64,000 nt of DNA from Bicyclus anynana (taxonomy: Eukaryota; Arthropoda; Insecta; Lepidoptera; Nymphalidae), in contig NC_069095.1 in NCBI RefSeq assembly GCF_947172395.1, forward strand, positions 7,998,001 through 8,062,000. Direction: 5' to 3'. The notes under the pieces were generated by a model, which had not been told where the DNA came from, ran no database searches, and worked only from the letters and a program-made list of their open reading frames with translations. How positions within the stretch are numbered: position 1 is the first letter of the stretch; every line of letters starts with the position of its first letter. This document shows positions 1 to 11,347 of this stretch, in pieces. The position numbers were made by a program, and so were the translations under genes.

Positions 1-122
1 ATTACCGTAAATTAATTCTACTGAAGTAAATGCAAATTCTATAACCTTATCAAAGAATACTCTACCGAAAGTCTTCAGTATTGTTTTGAAATTTTCGTTT
101 AAATAAGGGACGACAACTTTAC
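1..122 (-). CDS. Gene 1 exon 5, partial
   Basis: Acceptor ATCTTTTGCAG; the exon begins with VVVPYLNENFKTILKTFG after the split codon. This is the equivalent of TVLQFLNENWRVVTEEFG in gene 2. It is cut by the window edge before the stop codon. Confidence 0.87.
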
Positions 123-3100
123 CTGCAAAAGATATAATTTTGTATATTAAAAAAGTTACTTATCTATCAATGCATGTAGTAGTATACAATATAATTTGTT
201 TTTTTATGTACTTTTAGCTGACTCAGAAGTGGATTACAAAAATAAGAAAACCAATATCGAACAAAGGTTACATTCACAATATTTGTCAGGACCACTTAAT
301 TAAATCAAAGTGTAACCAAAATAAGACCCTAGAATGGAAGAGAATGACCTTGAGTGTAGTCACGAACTTGTGATCGTTGTATGTTTACGTAGGGGTAATG
401 GATCCCTTGACAGTTAACTAACACTCCGTTTTTCCACTCAAGTCACTCTCCCATGTAACTTTACATAATTTAGGAACAGATCCCCAGCTAGACAAGCTCG
501 CTTAAATAGAATCGTCCTTTTGAAAGCTTATAAACAAACAATTTCAAAATAAGGGTTATTAATATAACATCGTTTTTGAATAGATCGATGAGTTTTTGGC
601 TTTAGTATAGATCCTGACCTGAGAGACCTGGTCGCTAACTGTGGCCCTCATAAAAAGGCTCTAAGTCACTCAGCGGGCGATGGAGCGAGCTATGCTTGGG
701 GTTTCTCTGCGTGATCAAATCGAAAGCGCAGTGTTGGTCGACCCCCCACTAGGTGGACCGAGGACATCGAGCGGGATGCAGGAAGCAGCTGGATGCTCGC
801 GTTTTGTTTGGAAGTCCATACAAGAGGCCTAACGGCCTTAATACTGAGCTTATTCTTTCTATTTCTGAGGTTAGAAATCAGGGTTTGCAGTCACGTGACA
901 TGACGATTGTCTTACAACAAAGGCTAAGTTAACTTGTGAGTATTAAAGGAAATAACTTACTGATATCCTCTGATCCTAATGTTATCTTATCAGCTGCGAA
1001 AGATGCTTTATCGACATCATATTTGTATTTAATTTTTTCTTTTGTAGTTTTAAAATAAATTTCACCGTCTTCTTTCTTATAAGGGATAATTGGAAAATCA
1101 AGGTGCAAGAATAACTTTTCTGGAAATCAAAATAATATTAAATTATTGAGCATCATACTAATAATAAATCAATCAAACATTTTATATTTAGCCAGAATAT
1201 GGTATATGTAGATAATTTAATACATATACCACTTTCTTCGCATATTTCGATGGACGTTGGGGTCCCAAAGTGCTGGAATGGCGACCCCGCACTAGTAAGC
1301 GCAGTGTTGGCCGACCCCCCACAAGGTGGATTGACGACATCAAGCGTGTCGCAGGGATTCGCTGGATGCAGGTGGCTCAGTATCATGATGTTTGGAAGTC
1401 CCTACAAAAGGCCTATGTCCTGCAGTGGACATCCATCCGCTGATATGATGATGATGATGACTACTTTCTTAAGCCTTTCATACTTTCTTATCTTTGATTT
1501 ATTTTATCACAATAAAGTTTTTACCAAGTTTAACTTTTCCCTTCCCCGTGCCATCAATTGAAGAAGTGCCAAATAATCCTTGTGCTGCTGGACTCGAGCC
1601 TTCGAAAACGACGTTAGTTCTAACTGTTAAGTCGCAAACGAATTCTTGTGTGCCAGTTAATGCCTCCATATCAATACTAAAACAGAAAACATTACAGGTA
1701 CTATAAGAAGCATTCCAATGAGCATAACTTCAACAAAAAAAACGCTGATTGACGATATGAAAATTAAATAATTTTCCTCGTAATTTTGTTGATGCATTCA
1801 AACATATGAAACACGGCTAAAATTCACGTGAGGTCGGAGTATGCCCGACTAGTTTCGAACCCATACTGGGGCCTTAATCATGAGCTGTGAAGCGGTAGTT
1901 TAAGTTCTAAAATCACGATTCATATTACTAAATACATTTGAATGTTACGTTAGGTACTCACTGGAACTTTTTTACTTGGCATTTACTGATTCCCTTAACA
2001 ACTCCATCGGTCAAAGTTATTTTGATCGAATCCAACACTGTCACTGTTACGTTCGAAATTTTGAAGGGGTCTATGGGAGGCATATTAAGTTCCGGGATGC
2101 CGTCTGAGCCAATATAACGAAGTGAGTTTTCGTACAATTCAGCAATGCATTTGTCGTTTTTTATACTACATTTCGTCAATGTGTCCACTGAAATAAAGAA
2201 AAAAATTAGTATTATATTTTTATTCTTTACAAGTTAGCCCTTGACTACAATCTCGCTTGATGGTAAGTGATCATGCAATCTAAGATGGAAGCGGGCTAAC
2301 TTGTTAGGAGGATGATGAAAATCCACACTCCTTTAGGTTTCTACACGGCATCGCTTGGCGGTACGTCTTTGCCGGTAGGGTGTAACTAGCCACGGCTAAA
2401 GCCTCGCACCAGCCAGACCTGGACCAATTAAGAAAATCTCAATCGGCCCAGCCGGGGATCGATCCCACGACCTCCGTCTTGTAAATCCACCGCGCAAACC
2501 ACTGCGCCGCGGAGGCCTTAAAAGTGAGGGACTTTGGGATCTCAAGGTACTGGAATGGCGACTCGCCTATTATTGTTCGAGCCCTCACCAAGCGGACTGA
2601 TGCCATCAAGCGAGTTCCAGGGAGTTGCTGGATGCAGGCGACTCCGGGTTATGGTGTTTGGAAGTCTCTACAAAAGGCCTTTGTCCGTAGACTTCCACCG
2701 GCTGATATGATAGAGGTTTAGTTTTATTCCGTTTAAAGTACAGAGCCTTAAAAGTTATGTCAATGTATTATTACAAATTATTATGGACGTATTTTTTTTT
2801 CATTTTTCTAGTTTATTTATTTGTCCTATCTTGAATTTTTAACAATGTTAATATTGGACGTAATTATTTTTATTTCATAATTTTTTTTTTTATTAACTCG
2901 AAAACTAAGATATTTCCTAGAAATGAACGTTCTCACGAAATCCTTTTGTAAATTCACGATAAAAAAACAATAAAAGTCTACCTTTTATTGTTTTTTTTTT
3001 TGACAATTAATGGAAGTTAACAATCATTGAGCTTACCGAACGCAGATTCACATTTTATTAATACCGCACACGCAATAAACACCAGTTTCAGAACAAACAT
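1..3100 (-). CDS. Gene 1: takeout/JHBP-like secreted protein, partial at window edge
   Basis: Five exons joined by GT-AG introns: 3037-3100, 1962-2187, 1525-1676, 961-1119 and 1-122 (minus strand), giving 241 residues before the window ends. Residues 1-20 form a hydrophobic signal peptide (MFVLKLVFIACAVLIKCESA). C28 and C35 form the N-terminal CX6C pair typical of takeout/JHBP proteins, and C91 and C111 form a second pair shared with genes 2 and 3. The family forms an elongated TULIP-type fold that carries lipophilic ligands outside the cell. Intron phases (1-2-1-1) match genes 2 and 3, but the protein is clearly diverged and exon 3 is 21 nt longer. By comparison with the other two genes only a few C-terminal residues should be missing. 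It lies head-to-head with gene 2. Family assignment is firm; the ligand is unknown. Confidence 0.88.
215..475 (+). repeat. Family O interspersed repeat, copy 1
   Basis: Shares many blocks with 26040-26290, for example GACCCTAGAATGG, GAGAATGACCTTGAGTG, and TTTTCCACTCAAGTCACTCT near the right end. Its class is unknown; I see no clear terminal repeats or coding content. Confidence 0.65.
612..838 (+). mobile_element. RTE-type LINE 3' fragment (family B), internally deleted
   Basis: Decayed 3' end of the RT ORF. AGTCACTCAGCGGGCGATGG matches the TQRAMERAM region of the intact element; then a deletion joins it to AGCGCAGTGTTGGTCGAC and TTTGGAAGTCCATACAA. The (TGATGA)n tail is missing. Confidence 0.7.
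961..1119 (-). CDS. Gene 1 exon 4
   Basis: Acceptor TGATTTCCAG, donor GTAAGT; 159 nt, phase 1 at both ends. It encodes the lysine-rich stretch with KIKYKYDVDKASFAADKI, the counterpart of NYKYTFDYGDRVHYTINNL in gene 2. Confidence 0.88.
1246..1461 (+). mobile_element. RTE-type LINE 3' end (family B)
   Basis: Encodes in plus frames the RTE tail motifs GVPKCWNGDPA and WKSLQKAYVLQWTSI, then ends with (ATGATG)n. It is 5'-truncated and lies in intron 3 of gene 1, antisense to that gene. Confidence 0.78.
1525..1676 (-). CDS. Gene 1 exon 3
   Basis: Acceptor TCTGTTTTAG, donor GTAAAA; 152 nt against 131 nt in genes 2 and 3. It keeps the cysteine (FVCDLTV) and the end GTGKGKVKL, but carries seven extra residues in the glycine/serine-rich middle. 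Confidence 0.87.
1803..1882 (+). repeat. Short interspersed repeat (family R) in gene 1 intron 2
   Basis: Begins ATGAAACACGGCTAAAATTC and continues with GTCGGAGTATGCCCGACTAG. The first part recurs at 3722-3750. I know this motif as widespread in lepidopteran DNA, but I cannot assign its class. Confidence 0.5.
1962..2187 (-). CDS. Gene 1 exon 2
   Basis: Acceptor TTTATTTCAG, donor GTGAGTA; 226 nt, ending in phase 2. It encodes both cysteines of the CX6C motif and the segment GIPELNMPPIDPFKI, which aligns with GLPNLGVPALDPFVI of gene 2. Confidence 0.9.
2219..2518 (-). mobile_element. tRNA-derived SINE, family A, near full length
   Basis: Read on the minus strand: a tRNA-like head (GGCCTCCGCGGCGCAGTGGT, then a B box GATCGATCCC), a body with TTCTTAATTGGTCCAGGTCT, and a tail GGGCTAACTTGTAAAGAATA. 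It lies in intron 1 of gene 1. Confidence 0.82.
2527..2714 (+). mobile_element. RTE-type LINE 3' end (family B)
   Basis: 5'-truncated copy. The reading frame gives YWNGD...KRTDAIKRV...WMQ...GVWKSLQKAFV, the RTE C-terminus, ending GCTGATATGATAGAGG. It abuts the SINE at 2219-2518. Confidence 0.72.
3037..3100 (-). CDS. Gene 1 exon 1 (signal peptide)
   Basis: ATG at 3098-3100 follows a short leader about 55 bp downstream of a TATA box. The exon encodes the hydrophobic signal peptide and ends in phase 1 at a GTAAGC donor. Confidence 0.88.
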
Positions 3101-3154
3101 TGTATCTCCTTGTCTATGTACAATTGAATAAATTTAGATTTATTGCGATGCACG

Positions 3155-3162
3155 TATTTATA
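3155..3162 (-). promoter_or_regulatory. TATA box of gene 1
   Basis: TATAAATA on the minus strand, 55 bp before the gene 1 start codon. This places transcription start at roughly 3125-3132, with a 5' UTR of about 25-32 nt. It is inferred from spacing only. Confidence 0.6.
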
Positions 3163-4504
3163 CAGGCAGTGCACAATTGAAACCGAAGTACATAAGCCTA
3201 ATCGCAAAAACAGAGGTAAGTTTTTTACTGAGTACACAGTTCATAGTTTTTTCTGAGCTATATGAAAATACTTATACGTATAATAGCTGCATTAGTATGG
3301 AACAGCATACCCTAAAAAAAGTGTAATTTACCTAATGTGGCTTTGCGGTTGGATCACGGATTGATAGCTTTGTTTTTAGAATAATGATAATTCCATAACT
3401 TATTGAAAGGAAGGGTAAAAGTTTATTGAAATAACATTTACAATTTTGTAGAAATGTGTTTTTTTTTTATTTATTCTTGTTTTTCTTTGTCTTCCTACTT
3501 TTCGCAAAGTTCTAGTGTCCATCACAAGTGGTTACAGAATTAGAAAAAATGCAAAGGAAAACCTGAAAATCAAAAAATCTAAATAAGTAAGCGTTCAGAT
3601 TACTTTCAGCAGGATTACATAGTTGAAGTGCGTAGGTAGTAAGTAGGTAATTTGTTTCCTGGCTTTTATAATTATTATTAATTTTTTTTTAATTTTTAAT
3701 AATACATATGAATTAATTGATTATGAAACACGGCTAAAACTCACGTGATATTATTATTATTAAATTCTAAAATACATACAAAATTTACAAAACTCTATTA
3801 AAAACTTATAAAAAAATATATTTTTATTATTTATTTGGGTATAATGAAAGCTATCGTAACCAATATATTAATCGCGGAAAAGTGATTTTTGTGACTTCTG
3901 ACCTTGTTTTTGAGATTTTAGAAGAATTTCAAGACAAATTTTAAAACACTAAAATGAAGGTGTAGTAGGTAGGTATACGTACTCGTAATCTCTTATACCG
4001 AGGTTTACCTCCTTAAGTTAATTGACTAGCCTAATACTGATTACGTAAGTCTGCAGATTACTGCGATAACTAGCAGACGCTCGTGTTTTCGTCCACAATA
4101 AAACGGTTTCAAAAATCCCGCAAGTATCTATTTTTTCGAAGTAAAAAGTAATACGCTGTTCCATACTGTCCCCTATCTTGCAATTATTTATATCAAAAAT
4201 CGGTTCCGCCGTTTAAGATGTCAGTATTGACAAACAAACATAAAAAATTGTAGAAATAATAAGTAAAAAATACAATATAGCAAACTTACAATACATAATT
4301 ACAAGCACTTGAAAAAAAGTTATTTTGAAATCATAAACAGACAGAGACACTTCAATTATATTATTTATATTCGTATGATTATGTGTATTAATGATGTCTT
4401 GTTGATGATTGTGCTCGCCTAAATAGTTTCCAAGTAAGTGAGACTACTGTACAAAAAATGTTGGGATATTTCCTATCTTTAAGAGCGGTACGCATTTTTT
4501 TTTA

Positions 4505-4810
4505 ATATTCTCTACAAGTTAGCTCTTGACTACAATCACACCTGACGGTAAGTGATGATGCAGTCTAAGATGGAAGCGGGCTAACTTGTTAGGAGGAGGA
4601 TGAAAATCCACACCCCTTTCGGTTTCTACACGGCATCGTACCGGAACGCTAAATCGTTAGTAGTAAGTAGAGTAGTAACTAGCCACGGCCGAAGCCTCCC
4701 ACCAGCAAGACCTGGACAAATTAAGAAAATTTCAATCTGCCCAGCCGGGGATCGAACCCAGGACCTCCGTCTTGTAAATCCACCGCGCATACCACTGCGC
4801 CACGGAGGCC
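4505..4810 (-). mobile_element. tRNA-derived SINE, family A, full length
   Basis: Minus orientation. The head GGCCTCCGTGGCGCAGTGGT has an A box, and GGTTCGATCCCC is the B box. The tail reads CTAACTTGTAGAGAATATTA before an A-rich end. Confidence 0.85.
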
Positions 4811-4867
4811 CTCAAAACATTACTTGAAACGCGAATTTTCTCACGTAAACCCTATCCGTTCCGTGAT

Positions 4868-4919
4868 AAAAGTTACCACTATGTTACTCAATAACTTGAG
4901 TAACATAGTGGTAACTTTT
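4868..4919. repeat. Perfect inverted repeat, 24-bp arms, 4-bp loop
   Basis: Left arm 4868-4891 (AAAAGTTACCACTATGTTAC...), loop TAAC, right arm 4896-4919. All 24 pairs match. Confidence 0.9.
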
Positions 4920-5269
4920 CCTACCTTTCCTTCCAGTGAAGTCCCAGTCATATTGGCTCAGCCGTTCCCGAGCTAAGCCAGGACAAACAGATAGATCAAC
5001 CAACTAGTGGTTGAGGCTTGCAGCTACATCCCCGATATCAACGCTGATTGTAGATTTAGACGCCCAAAAAACGTCCTTTACGATCTTGACGATGACATGA
5101 CGAACGACAATGCTTCCCAGGCAACACAAACACAAGCTACACAGCGTCTTCGCCGGCGAAAACGAGGTCCCCGATATCTGACGTCACCCAGATGTGGGCT
5201 TTTTAACTCACGATCTCGGGAGGGCCCGGATTGATAGACTCAGGCCAAAACACCCTTCCCGAAAGTTTT

Positions 5270-5440
5270 TCTTCTAAGTCGAGGTCCGTGTCTCAGAGGA
5301 GACGCCCTTAGAGAGTCGTTCCGCCCATCTACTCTGCTTCTGCCTTTGGGCCCCATCAGGCGATGCTTCTGCGCTCGCCCAAAACCCCCTGGTGATGCCG
5401 CTGAGGTCCCATAAGGAGCCTACGGCACTTACACAATCAG
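5270..5440 (-). repeat. Family P repeat fragment
   Basis: Shares blocks with 62080-62235: TTAGAGAGTCGTTCCGCCCA, CATCAGGCGATGCTTCTGC, and CCATAAGGAGCCTACGGCAC followed by TTACACAATC. It is GC-richer than its surroundings. Probably part of a transposon coding region, but I do not recognise it. Confidence 0.55.
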
Positions 5441-7290
5441 AAAAAAAAAACAAACAGATAGACATACTTATTTTATACTTTGATATCTAGGTATTTTATA
5501 GATTAAAGTTCTAGGTTTATATCTATATTCAACGTCCTCGTATATTCTCGGCTTGTCGTTAGGTCACGGTCTTAATGTTTATCGATTAGGAACGTTTTTC
5601 ATATTGCACATTCTGTATGAGATATCAACAAAAAATATTTATAGGTAATACTATAATTACTTTTAAATTAGCGTACATAAAAACGGGGTTTTGATGCACG
5701 TTTCATCCTTCTAATTTTAAATTTAATAAAACAAAAAAAGTACAACAATACCTCAGGGTTATTAAAAAATTAAAAATCAGGGTTACACATCGGATTGTCA
5801 AAGGTGACTCGTGAAGTCGACAACCTCATACCATTTTTTTACCTGTACCTAAATCAAAAACCGCAATCTATATGACATACGAGTACCTAAATATAAATAT
5901 CCAAAAATACTTTTAATATTTCAAATCAATTTCAAAACAAATACTCGTAACAAAACATACCTCAAAACGATTATTATGTAATTGTACTTAATGTTTATAA
6001 TGATAAAAAATAGTTACTAATTATATCTCAGTCTAACAGAAACATGATAATTTGCAGCCTAAGATCTAAATCAGGCTTAAGGTGTAATTAAAACCTCGGG
6101 ATGATTCGGAAGATAATTTTAAGCCACGTGAGTATTTCATTTTATAAAGTAGTCTCTAACTAGATACCTAAAGGCCATAGCTCATGAAACTCAATCGACA
6201 CCCAACTACTCGACCACTGATTAATTAATTATTATCGATAAATTAATAGTCAACGGATGGATTGGATGCCACGTATCAACCACAGACAGAACTACATCAT
6301 TGAACCCCGCGATGGTTAATCTCTGGATTACCTCACAAACTTTATATCTTTGTAATATGAATATGGTGATAGATCGTAGCTATTTCGTAGAATAATTATT
6401 CACAGTTATGTGCTTTTAGAACTTCCAGCTTTGGAGCTGTTTGGTTTACCAGTATAATCTGCCGCAACATACAGGGTCGCGTGGAAATGAATGGACATTT
6501 CGTTATCTGCGAAAAGATGACTATGAGATTCAGGATAGGATGAATGCTATACTGTGTAAACCACTATCGTATAGCGCGCAGTCTATTTGGGAACTACATG
6601 TGAGTAACGCAAGACAAGCGTGCGGGTAACGGTAGTCACCGAATGGTCCCATTGCCATCCGCTTGGTAAAATATGACCATCCAGCGAGGCGCTCCGGAAT
6701 TGATGTAGTGAACGTAATTTACACAAAGAATACTAACTGCTCGAGGCTAAGCAGTGCTTGTCGGATGTCGCTAATGAGCTCTGAGCTTTAGAGTCTAAAT
6801 AAAAATGAACACTTCATATTTTCGTGATATAAACATAAAACAATCATCAGTTATTTAAGTTATTATTTTTAAAAAGACAAACAATAATATTTTAATTCCA
6901 CTATTTTTTGTTTTCATTTAAAGTTGTTTTTATAATTGTAATTTTAATTAAATTTAGTTGTATTTGAAGTGCATATTATCCTGCAAATTGCAAATATGCA
7001 GTTAAATGCAGTTGTACGACCCTCTGTATAAAATTTGTTCAATGTAGTCATTCAACAAGGTCGTTGCTAAACAAGTAGATGGCTGTTGTAATGAATTATT
7101 ATGTTTATCTTGAAAAACTGTACAATCACCCGAATTAAACTTCTGACATAAGAAGCAACAACAATTTCAAGCTAAGTTGAAAATAATTGTGTGAGTTATT
7201 TTATTTTGAACTTTAACCCCCTTTTTTTGTTTCAGTGTGACTAGTTTTTATAATGTCATCGGTCGGGCCGGGGGACGTGTTTTTTTGAGG
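5441..7290. other. Intergenic stretch without recognisable features
   Basis: AT-rich DNA between genes 1 and 2. I found no exon with matching splice sites, no tRNA-like head and no clear repeat family. Confidence 0.5.
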
Positions 7291-7366
7291 GAATTTTGAG
7301 TTTGAAGCTTTCAAATAAAGCTATCTACAAAATTAGCTTTATTTGAAAGCTTCAAACTCAAAATTC
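7291..7366. repeat. Perfect inverted repeat, 32-bp arms, 12-bp loop
   Basis: Left arm 7291-7322 (GAATTTTGAGTTTGAAGCTT...), loop 7323-7334, right arm 7335-7366. All 32 pairs match, so the transcript of either strand would form a long hairpin. Confidence 0.92.
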
Positions 7367-7424
7367 ATTTATTTCAATGTGCTTAGTTTACAAGCACATT
7401 TTGAAACGTCAACTCAAACGTCAA
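7364..7424 (-). mobile_element. Family H LINE-tail fragment
   Basis: CATTTATTTCAATGTGCTTA followed by GTTTACAAGCACATTTTGAA. This is the reverse complement of the 3' end seen in plus orientation near 13600. It abuts the SINE fragment on its right. Confidence 0.6.
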
Positions 7425-7544
7425 GGAGTGTGGATTTTCATCCTCCTCCTAACAAGTTAGCCCGCTTCCATCTTAGATTGCCACCATCAGGTGAGATTGT
7501 AGTCAAGGGCTAACTTGTAAAGAATAAAAATAAAAAAAAAAAAA
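7425..7544 (+). mobile_element. SINE family A, 5'-truncated, with poly(A) tail
   Basis: Contains GTGTGGATTTTCATCCTCCT, AACAAGTTAGCCCGCTTCCA and GGGCTAACTTGTAAAGAATA, followed by a run of A. The tRNA head is missing. Confidence 0.82.
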
Positions 7545-7649
7545 CTTGTGATTGATGATGGTGATGATTAAAGCCGGAAACTTCGGATTTAAACGTGCTA
7601 AATATGCTTATACAAAAAGCTAATAGATATAATAATAATAGTGTTAAGT

Positions 7650-7920
7650 TGTATTAAGCCTGTATTTGTCCACTGCTGGACACAGGCCTTTCCGAGAGCG
7701 CGCTACCACACACGATCCTCCGCTTTCCTCATCCAGCCACTTCCCACTATCTTTACCTAGTAGTCGGGAGCAGGACGACCGGGAACTGGGGGCCTTCGTG
7801 TGTTGGCACTTTTCATAGGAAAAGTTGCCCATAATGACCACGCTGGACAGGCGAGTTGGTCATCGCAGTGCCAGTGACAACGCTGGGCAGGCGTGTTGGT
7901 CATTGCAGTGCCAGACTGAT
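7650..7920 (-). mobile_element. RTE-like LINE 3' fragment of a second subfamily
   Basis: TTTGTCCACTGCTGGACACA then GGCCTTTCC and CCTCATCCAGCCACTTCCC resemble the 3' ends of RTE-type elements read in reverse. A short tandem duplication (CGCTGGACAGGCGAGTTGGT / CGCTGGGCAGGCGTGTTGGT) lies at about 7841-7915. Confidence 0.5.
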
Positions 7921-7969
7921 TGCCTATAATATTTACCTCAGTCTGTTTTAGAACGGCTATACCGTCAGT

Positions 7970-9357
7970 TTCCGATCGTCAGAGCCTCGTTTGTTAATTA
8001 TCACGTTCGCTGCGGCACTGATTTTTCTGTACTTTCCTCTTGTGCGTTACGAGGTTTTTTGACCTCATACTATAAAAACTCATAAAACTTCATGTGGTCT
8101 GGTGCGAGGTCCATCCACTTCGTAACTCTTGAAGACGCTAGACTTGCGAGGTCAATTGACCTTGTACTGCAGCGAACGGGTTAACAAAAGGCACCGCGGA
8201 CAGTTGGAGTACTGAGTTGGTGGTGCACTTCCTTACCCTCCCTAAGTTGTAACCGCTATGATTAATAGACATAATACATAGAAGACAAATTGTAAAATCG
8301 CCTTGAAGATATTAAGAGCAATAGTTTGTTTTAACAACGTAGGTTATTTGGTTAAAGCGTGTTCGGAACCCATACATTTAAGTATTGCAACTTAACACTG
8401 CACAACTTGTTTATTCTATAAAATAACCTAAAAATCTATTTGAACCGTATTGATGTTTCAAGAGTACTTGCGTTCTAAGTGAATAACTAAAAAAATAAAT
8501 TAGCATTCTGTCGCTGTGTCGATGACGGATCAAAATTTTAATTTTTATAGCTATTTAGGAAACATTTTCTTTGTGAAATCAATGATATATAGAAACAATT
8601 CAGTTTTGTATATTATTATATTCAAAAACAGGATAGAGCGACTTGCTATAAAAAAAACACTTTTAAATAACGTTTAACGGCACATTTGCTATTTAAAATT
8701 GCAATTTTAGATAGCGAATGTGATTATTATTTTGCTATTTTAAAATTGCATCTAAATAGCAAAAAACTAATATTAATATTTTGATTCTACAAATTGTGAT
8801 GGAGTATTTAATGATGTCTATCAAATTTAATATTATTATATATTTCATAAATATAATATTTGTTGTTCTACTGGTCTATCTCTGAATGCTGTAATAAAAA
8901 TGGCCTTTGCCACCATAAATATTCCTGTACTAATAGAATCGTCAGGACTGAATCGGTATGATGGCAATGACCTATTATGGTGACGTTGGTTCCCTGGGAA
9001 ATAGGGCGGGCCCTAATGTGCGACGTTACATGCGTTATCACATTAGTATCGTGTCATATCAGGGAGACGGACTCAAGACCGGAGCCACAACAGTAAAAGC
9101 TTATACCGGTAAGTAACACAAGTATGTGTCTCTGGCTGAAAGTTACATATTTGTAGCTTTTGCCTTTTAGAGAACCCTTGCGCCATGAATTTGCAGTGCT
9201 AAAAAATTTCACCGAATCTTTTCACCGCGTCTCGTTGCCTTTACAGTGATAGATGGTGGTAGAAGAGCTGTCTAAAAAAACATACATTGTTACAATCCAA
9301 TCTGTTACAATCAATAACAATTTGTTATTTAATAGTTAAAGCACCAATTTTTCCGTT
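7970..9357. other. Intergenic stretch without recognisable features
   Basis: No supported exon. The GC-richer patch at about 8960-9110 has no family I can name. Confidence 0.45.
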
Positions 9358-9359
9358 TT

Positions 9360-9680
9360 TTTTATTCTTTACAAGTTAGTCAAGGCTACAATCTCACCTG
9401 ATGGTAAGTGATGATGCAATCTAAGATGGAAGCGGGCTAACTTATTAGGAGGAGGATGAAAATCTACACTCGGTTCGGTTCATTCATTCGGTTTCTACAC
9501 GACATCGCACTGAAACGCTAAATCGCTTGGCGGTACGTCTTTGCAGGTAGTAACTAGCCACGGCCAAAGCCTCCTACCAGCCAGACCTGGACCAATTAAG
9601 AAAACCTCAATCAGCCCAGCTGGGGAACCCAGGACTTCCGTCTTGTAAATCCACCGCACATACTGCGCCACTGAAGTCGT
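9360..9680 (-). mobile_element. SINE family A, near full length, degraded head
   Basis: Minus orientation. It keeps the body (TTAATTGGTCCAGGTCTGGC) and a TTGTAAAGAATAAAA tail, but the head is eroded (GACTTCAGTGGCGCAGTA). Confidence 0.8.
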
Positions 9681-10279
9681 CAAATTATCTACTAGTAGGT
9701 ACTCAAATACATAATCATAATTCCACTTAATTAGGCTAGTCAAACTGTAAACACCCTACAAAGAGTCAATGACTTCAAACAACTATAATGAAGAAACCCT
9801 TGAAATATTTTTAGGTCAGTAGTTACTTAAATGTATGTCAATATAGATTCGATACGATTATACGTTAGTAATTCCTAAGTTCGTGCAATATTACCTAACA
9901 AACTAGTTCTAAGTACGAATATGACCGTGTTGAAACTGAATAGGGGAAAGTGGGGCAATCGCAAGCACCTATGGAAGATGGAAAAATCAAGGAAATTGTA
10001 TAATTGCAACGATTCTGAAGTAACCTCACTACTTTTTAGTAGACTCTGTTCACTTTTACGGAAATCGTAAGTGTATTTGGAATACCTTTAACTGTCAATG
10101 TGATTAAAGAGAATTATTTACATTTACATTGGTACAAAATTTGCATGCATACCGATATTAGAATTTGTACACACAAACACATCAATACACACAATAGTGT
10201 TTTCTTCTTATATTTTAACAAAGACATTTTCGCATTAAGGTAAACTTGCCGAAATATCGAAAAACAAGAAAAGTATTTT

Positions 10280-10461
10280 TTGACGTGACAACGTCTTATA
10301 AATCGATGAAGCCAGATGCAAACTCGAAAAAAGATGACGTCATGCGTCGTTCCCTCGCTCTAGGGTTGCCAACTTTTTTTACAAGAAATAAAGTATATCT
10401 CGCTCTTTCTTTTGAAAAATGCAACCATTCCATCAGTATTTTCTGACGTTGTTGTCACGTT
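10280..10461. mobile_element. Candidate small DNA transposon with inverted ends
   Basis: Left end TTTTGACGTGACAACGTC and right end GACGTTGTTGTCACGTTCAA are imperfect inverted repeats about 180 bp apart. The only open frame across it (66 codons) has no recognisable domain. Confidence 0.45.
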
Positions 10462-10981
10462 CAACTATCGTCAGTAAACCGACATTACAGACAACCGATT
10501 TTTTTTTATCTTTATAGAAACAGGAAGAAATTACATAGTATTTAAAGTGTATTACTTAGACAAGTTTTTTTTTCATAAATCTTGTATTTTATTTAAAAAA
10601 CGAAAGAAAAATCAAACTAGAAAATTATTTTTTACAGTGAAATCAATAGCAGCCAGTATTTTAAAATCTCTTAATCTTAGAATAATAATATTTACTCTAC
10701 GCTGATATATCATATTGATATCAAAATCTGCCCTACATTAAAAAACGTCCTTGGAAATTCGCGACTTATTCCTTTTAGTAATTTTTTCCCCCAAGCACCC
10801 GATTACATGACAACAAACGTTGTGCAGCCAAGTTTAAGTGGAACGCTGTTGATTCATGTGTATGAACTGGATTATAGGGCGAACATGTCACCTACATATA
10901 CAGCTACATACTTACACGGTATATGAAAAATGATTATCTTTAGATAATTCAATTATCCACTGAGAATTCAACTTTATACAG

Positions 10982-11212
10982 CAGTAGTAGACGCCCACGA
11001 CTTCGTCCGCGTGGAATACAGTTTTTCACAAAACCTGCCGCGGCATCCATGGATTTTTCCTAGATGAAAAGTAGCCTATGTGCTAATCCAGGGAATTATC
11101 TATCTTTGTTTTAAATTTCAGCCAAATCGGTTCAGTAGTTAAAAAATAACAAACATCAAAACGAACATCCATACAAACTTTCGCATGTATAATACCTATT
11201 AGTAGGATTGTA
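10982..11212. repeat. Family D repeat (TTCGTCCGCGTGG type)
   Basis: Begins GACGCCCACGACTTCGTCCG and ends AACTTTCGCATGTATAATAC then TATTAGTAGGATTG. This is a common lepidopteran repeat; other copies are at 50141-50347 and 52062-52286. Confidence 0.75.
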
Positions 11213-11307
11213 AGATAGACGTTGTTTGAAATCAATATATAGATTAAACTGCACAGTAGAAATAGTTTATTTAGTACAACACATCTATGTTTAGTTTAGT
11301 TTAGTTA

Positions 11308-11347
11308 AGTTTTAAGTTATTGTGTAGTTACACAATAACTTAAAACT
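11308..11347. repeat. Perfect inverted repeat, 19-bp arms, 2-bp loop
   Basis: Left arm AGTTTTAAGTTATTGTGTA (11308-11326), loop GT, right arm TACACAATAACTTAAAACT. Confidence 0.9.

Larger units (their letters stand above)
123..960. other. Gene 1 intron 4, repeat-filled
   Basis: An 838-bp intron. It holds one copy of repeat family O (about 215-475) and a decayed RTE LINE 3' end (612-838). The rest is AT-rich with no recognisable content. Confidence 0.7.
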
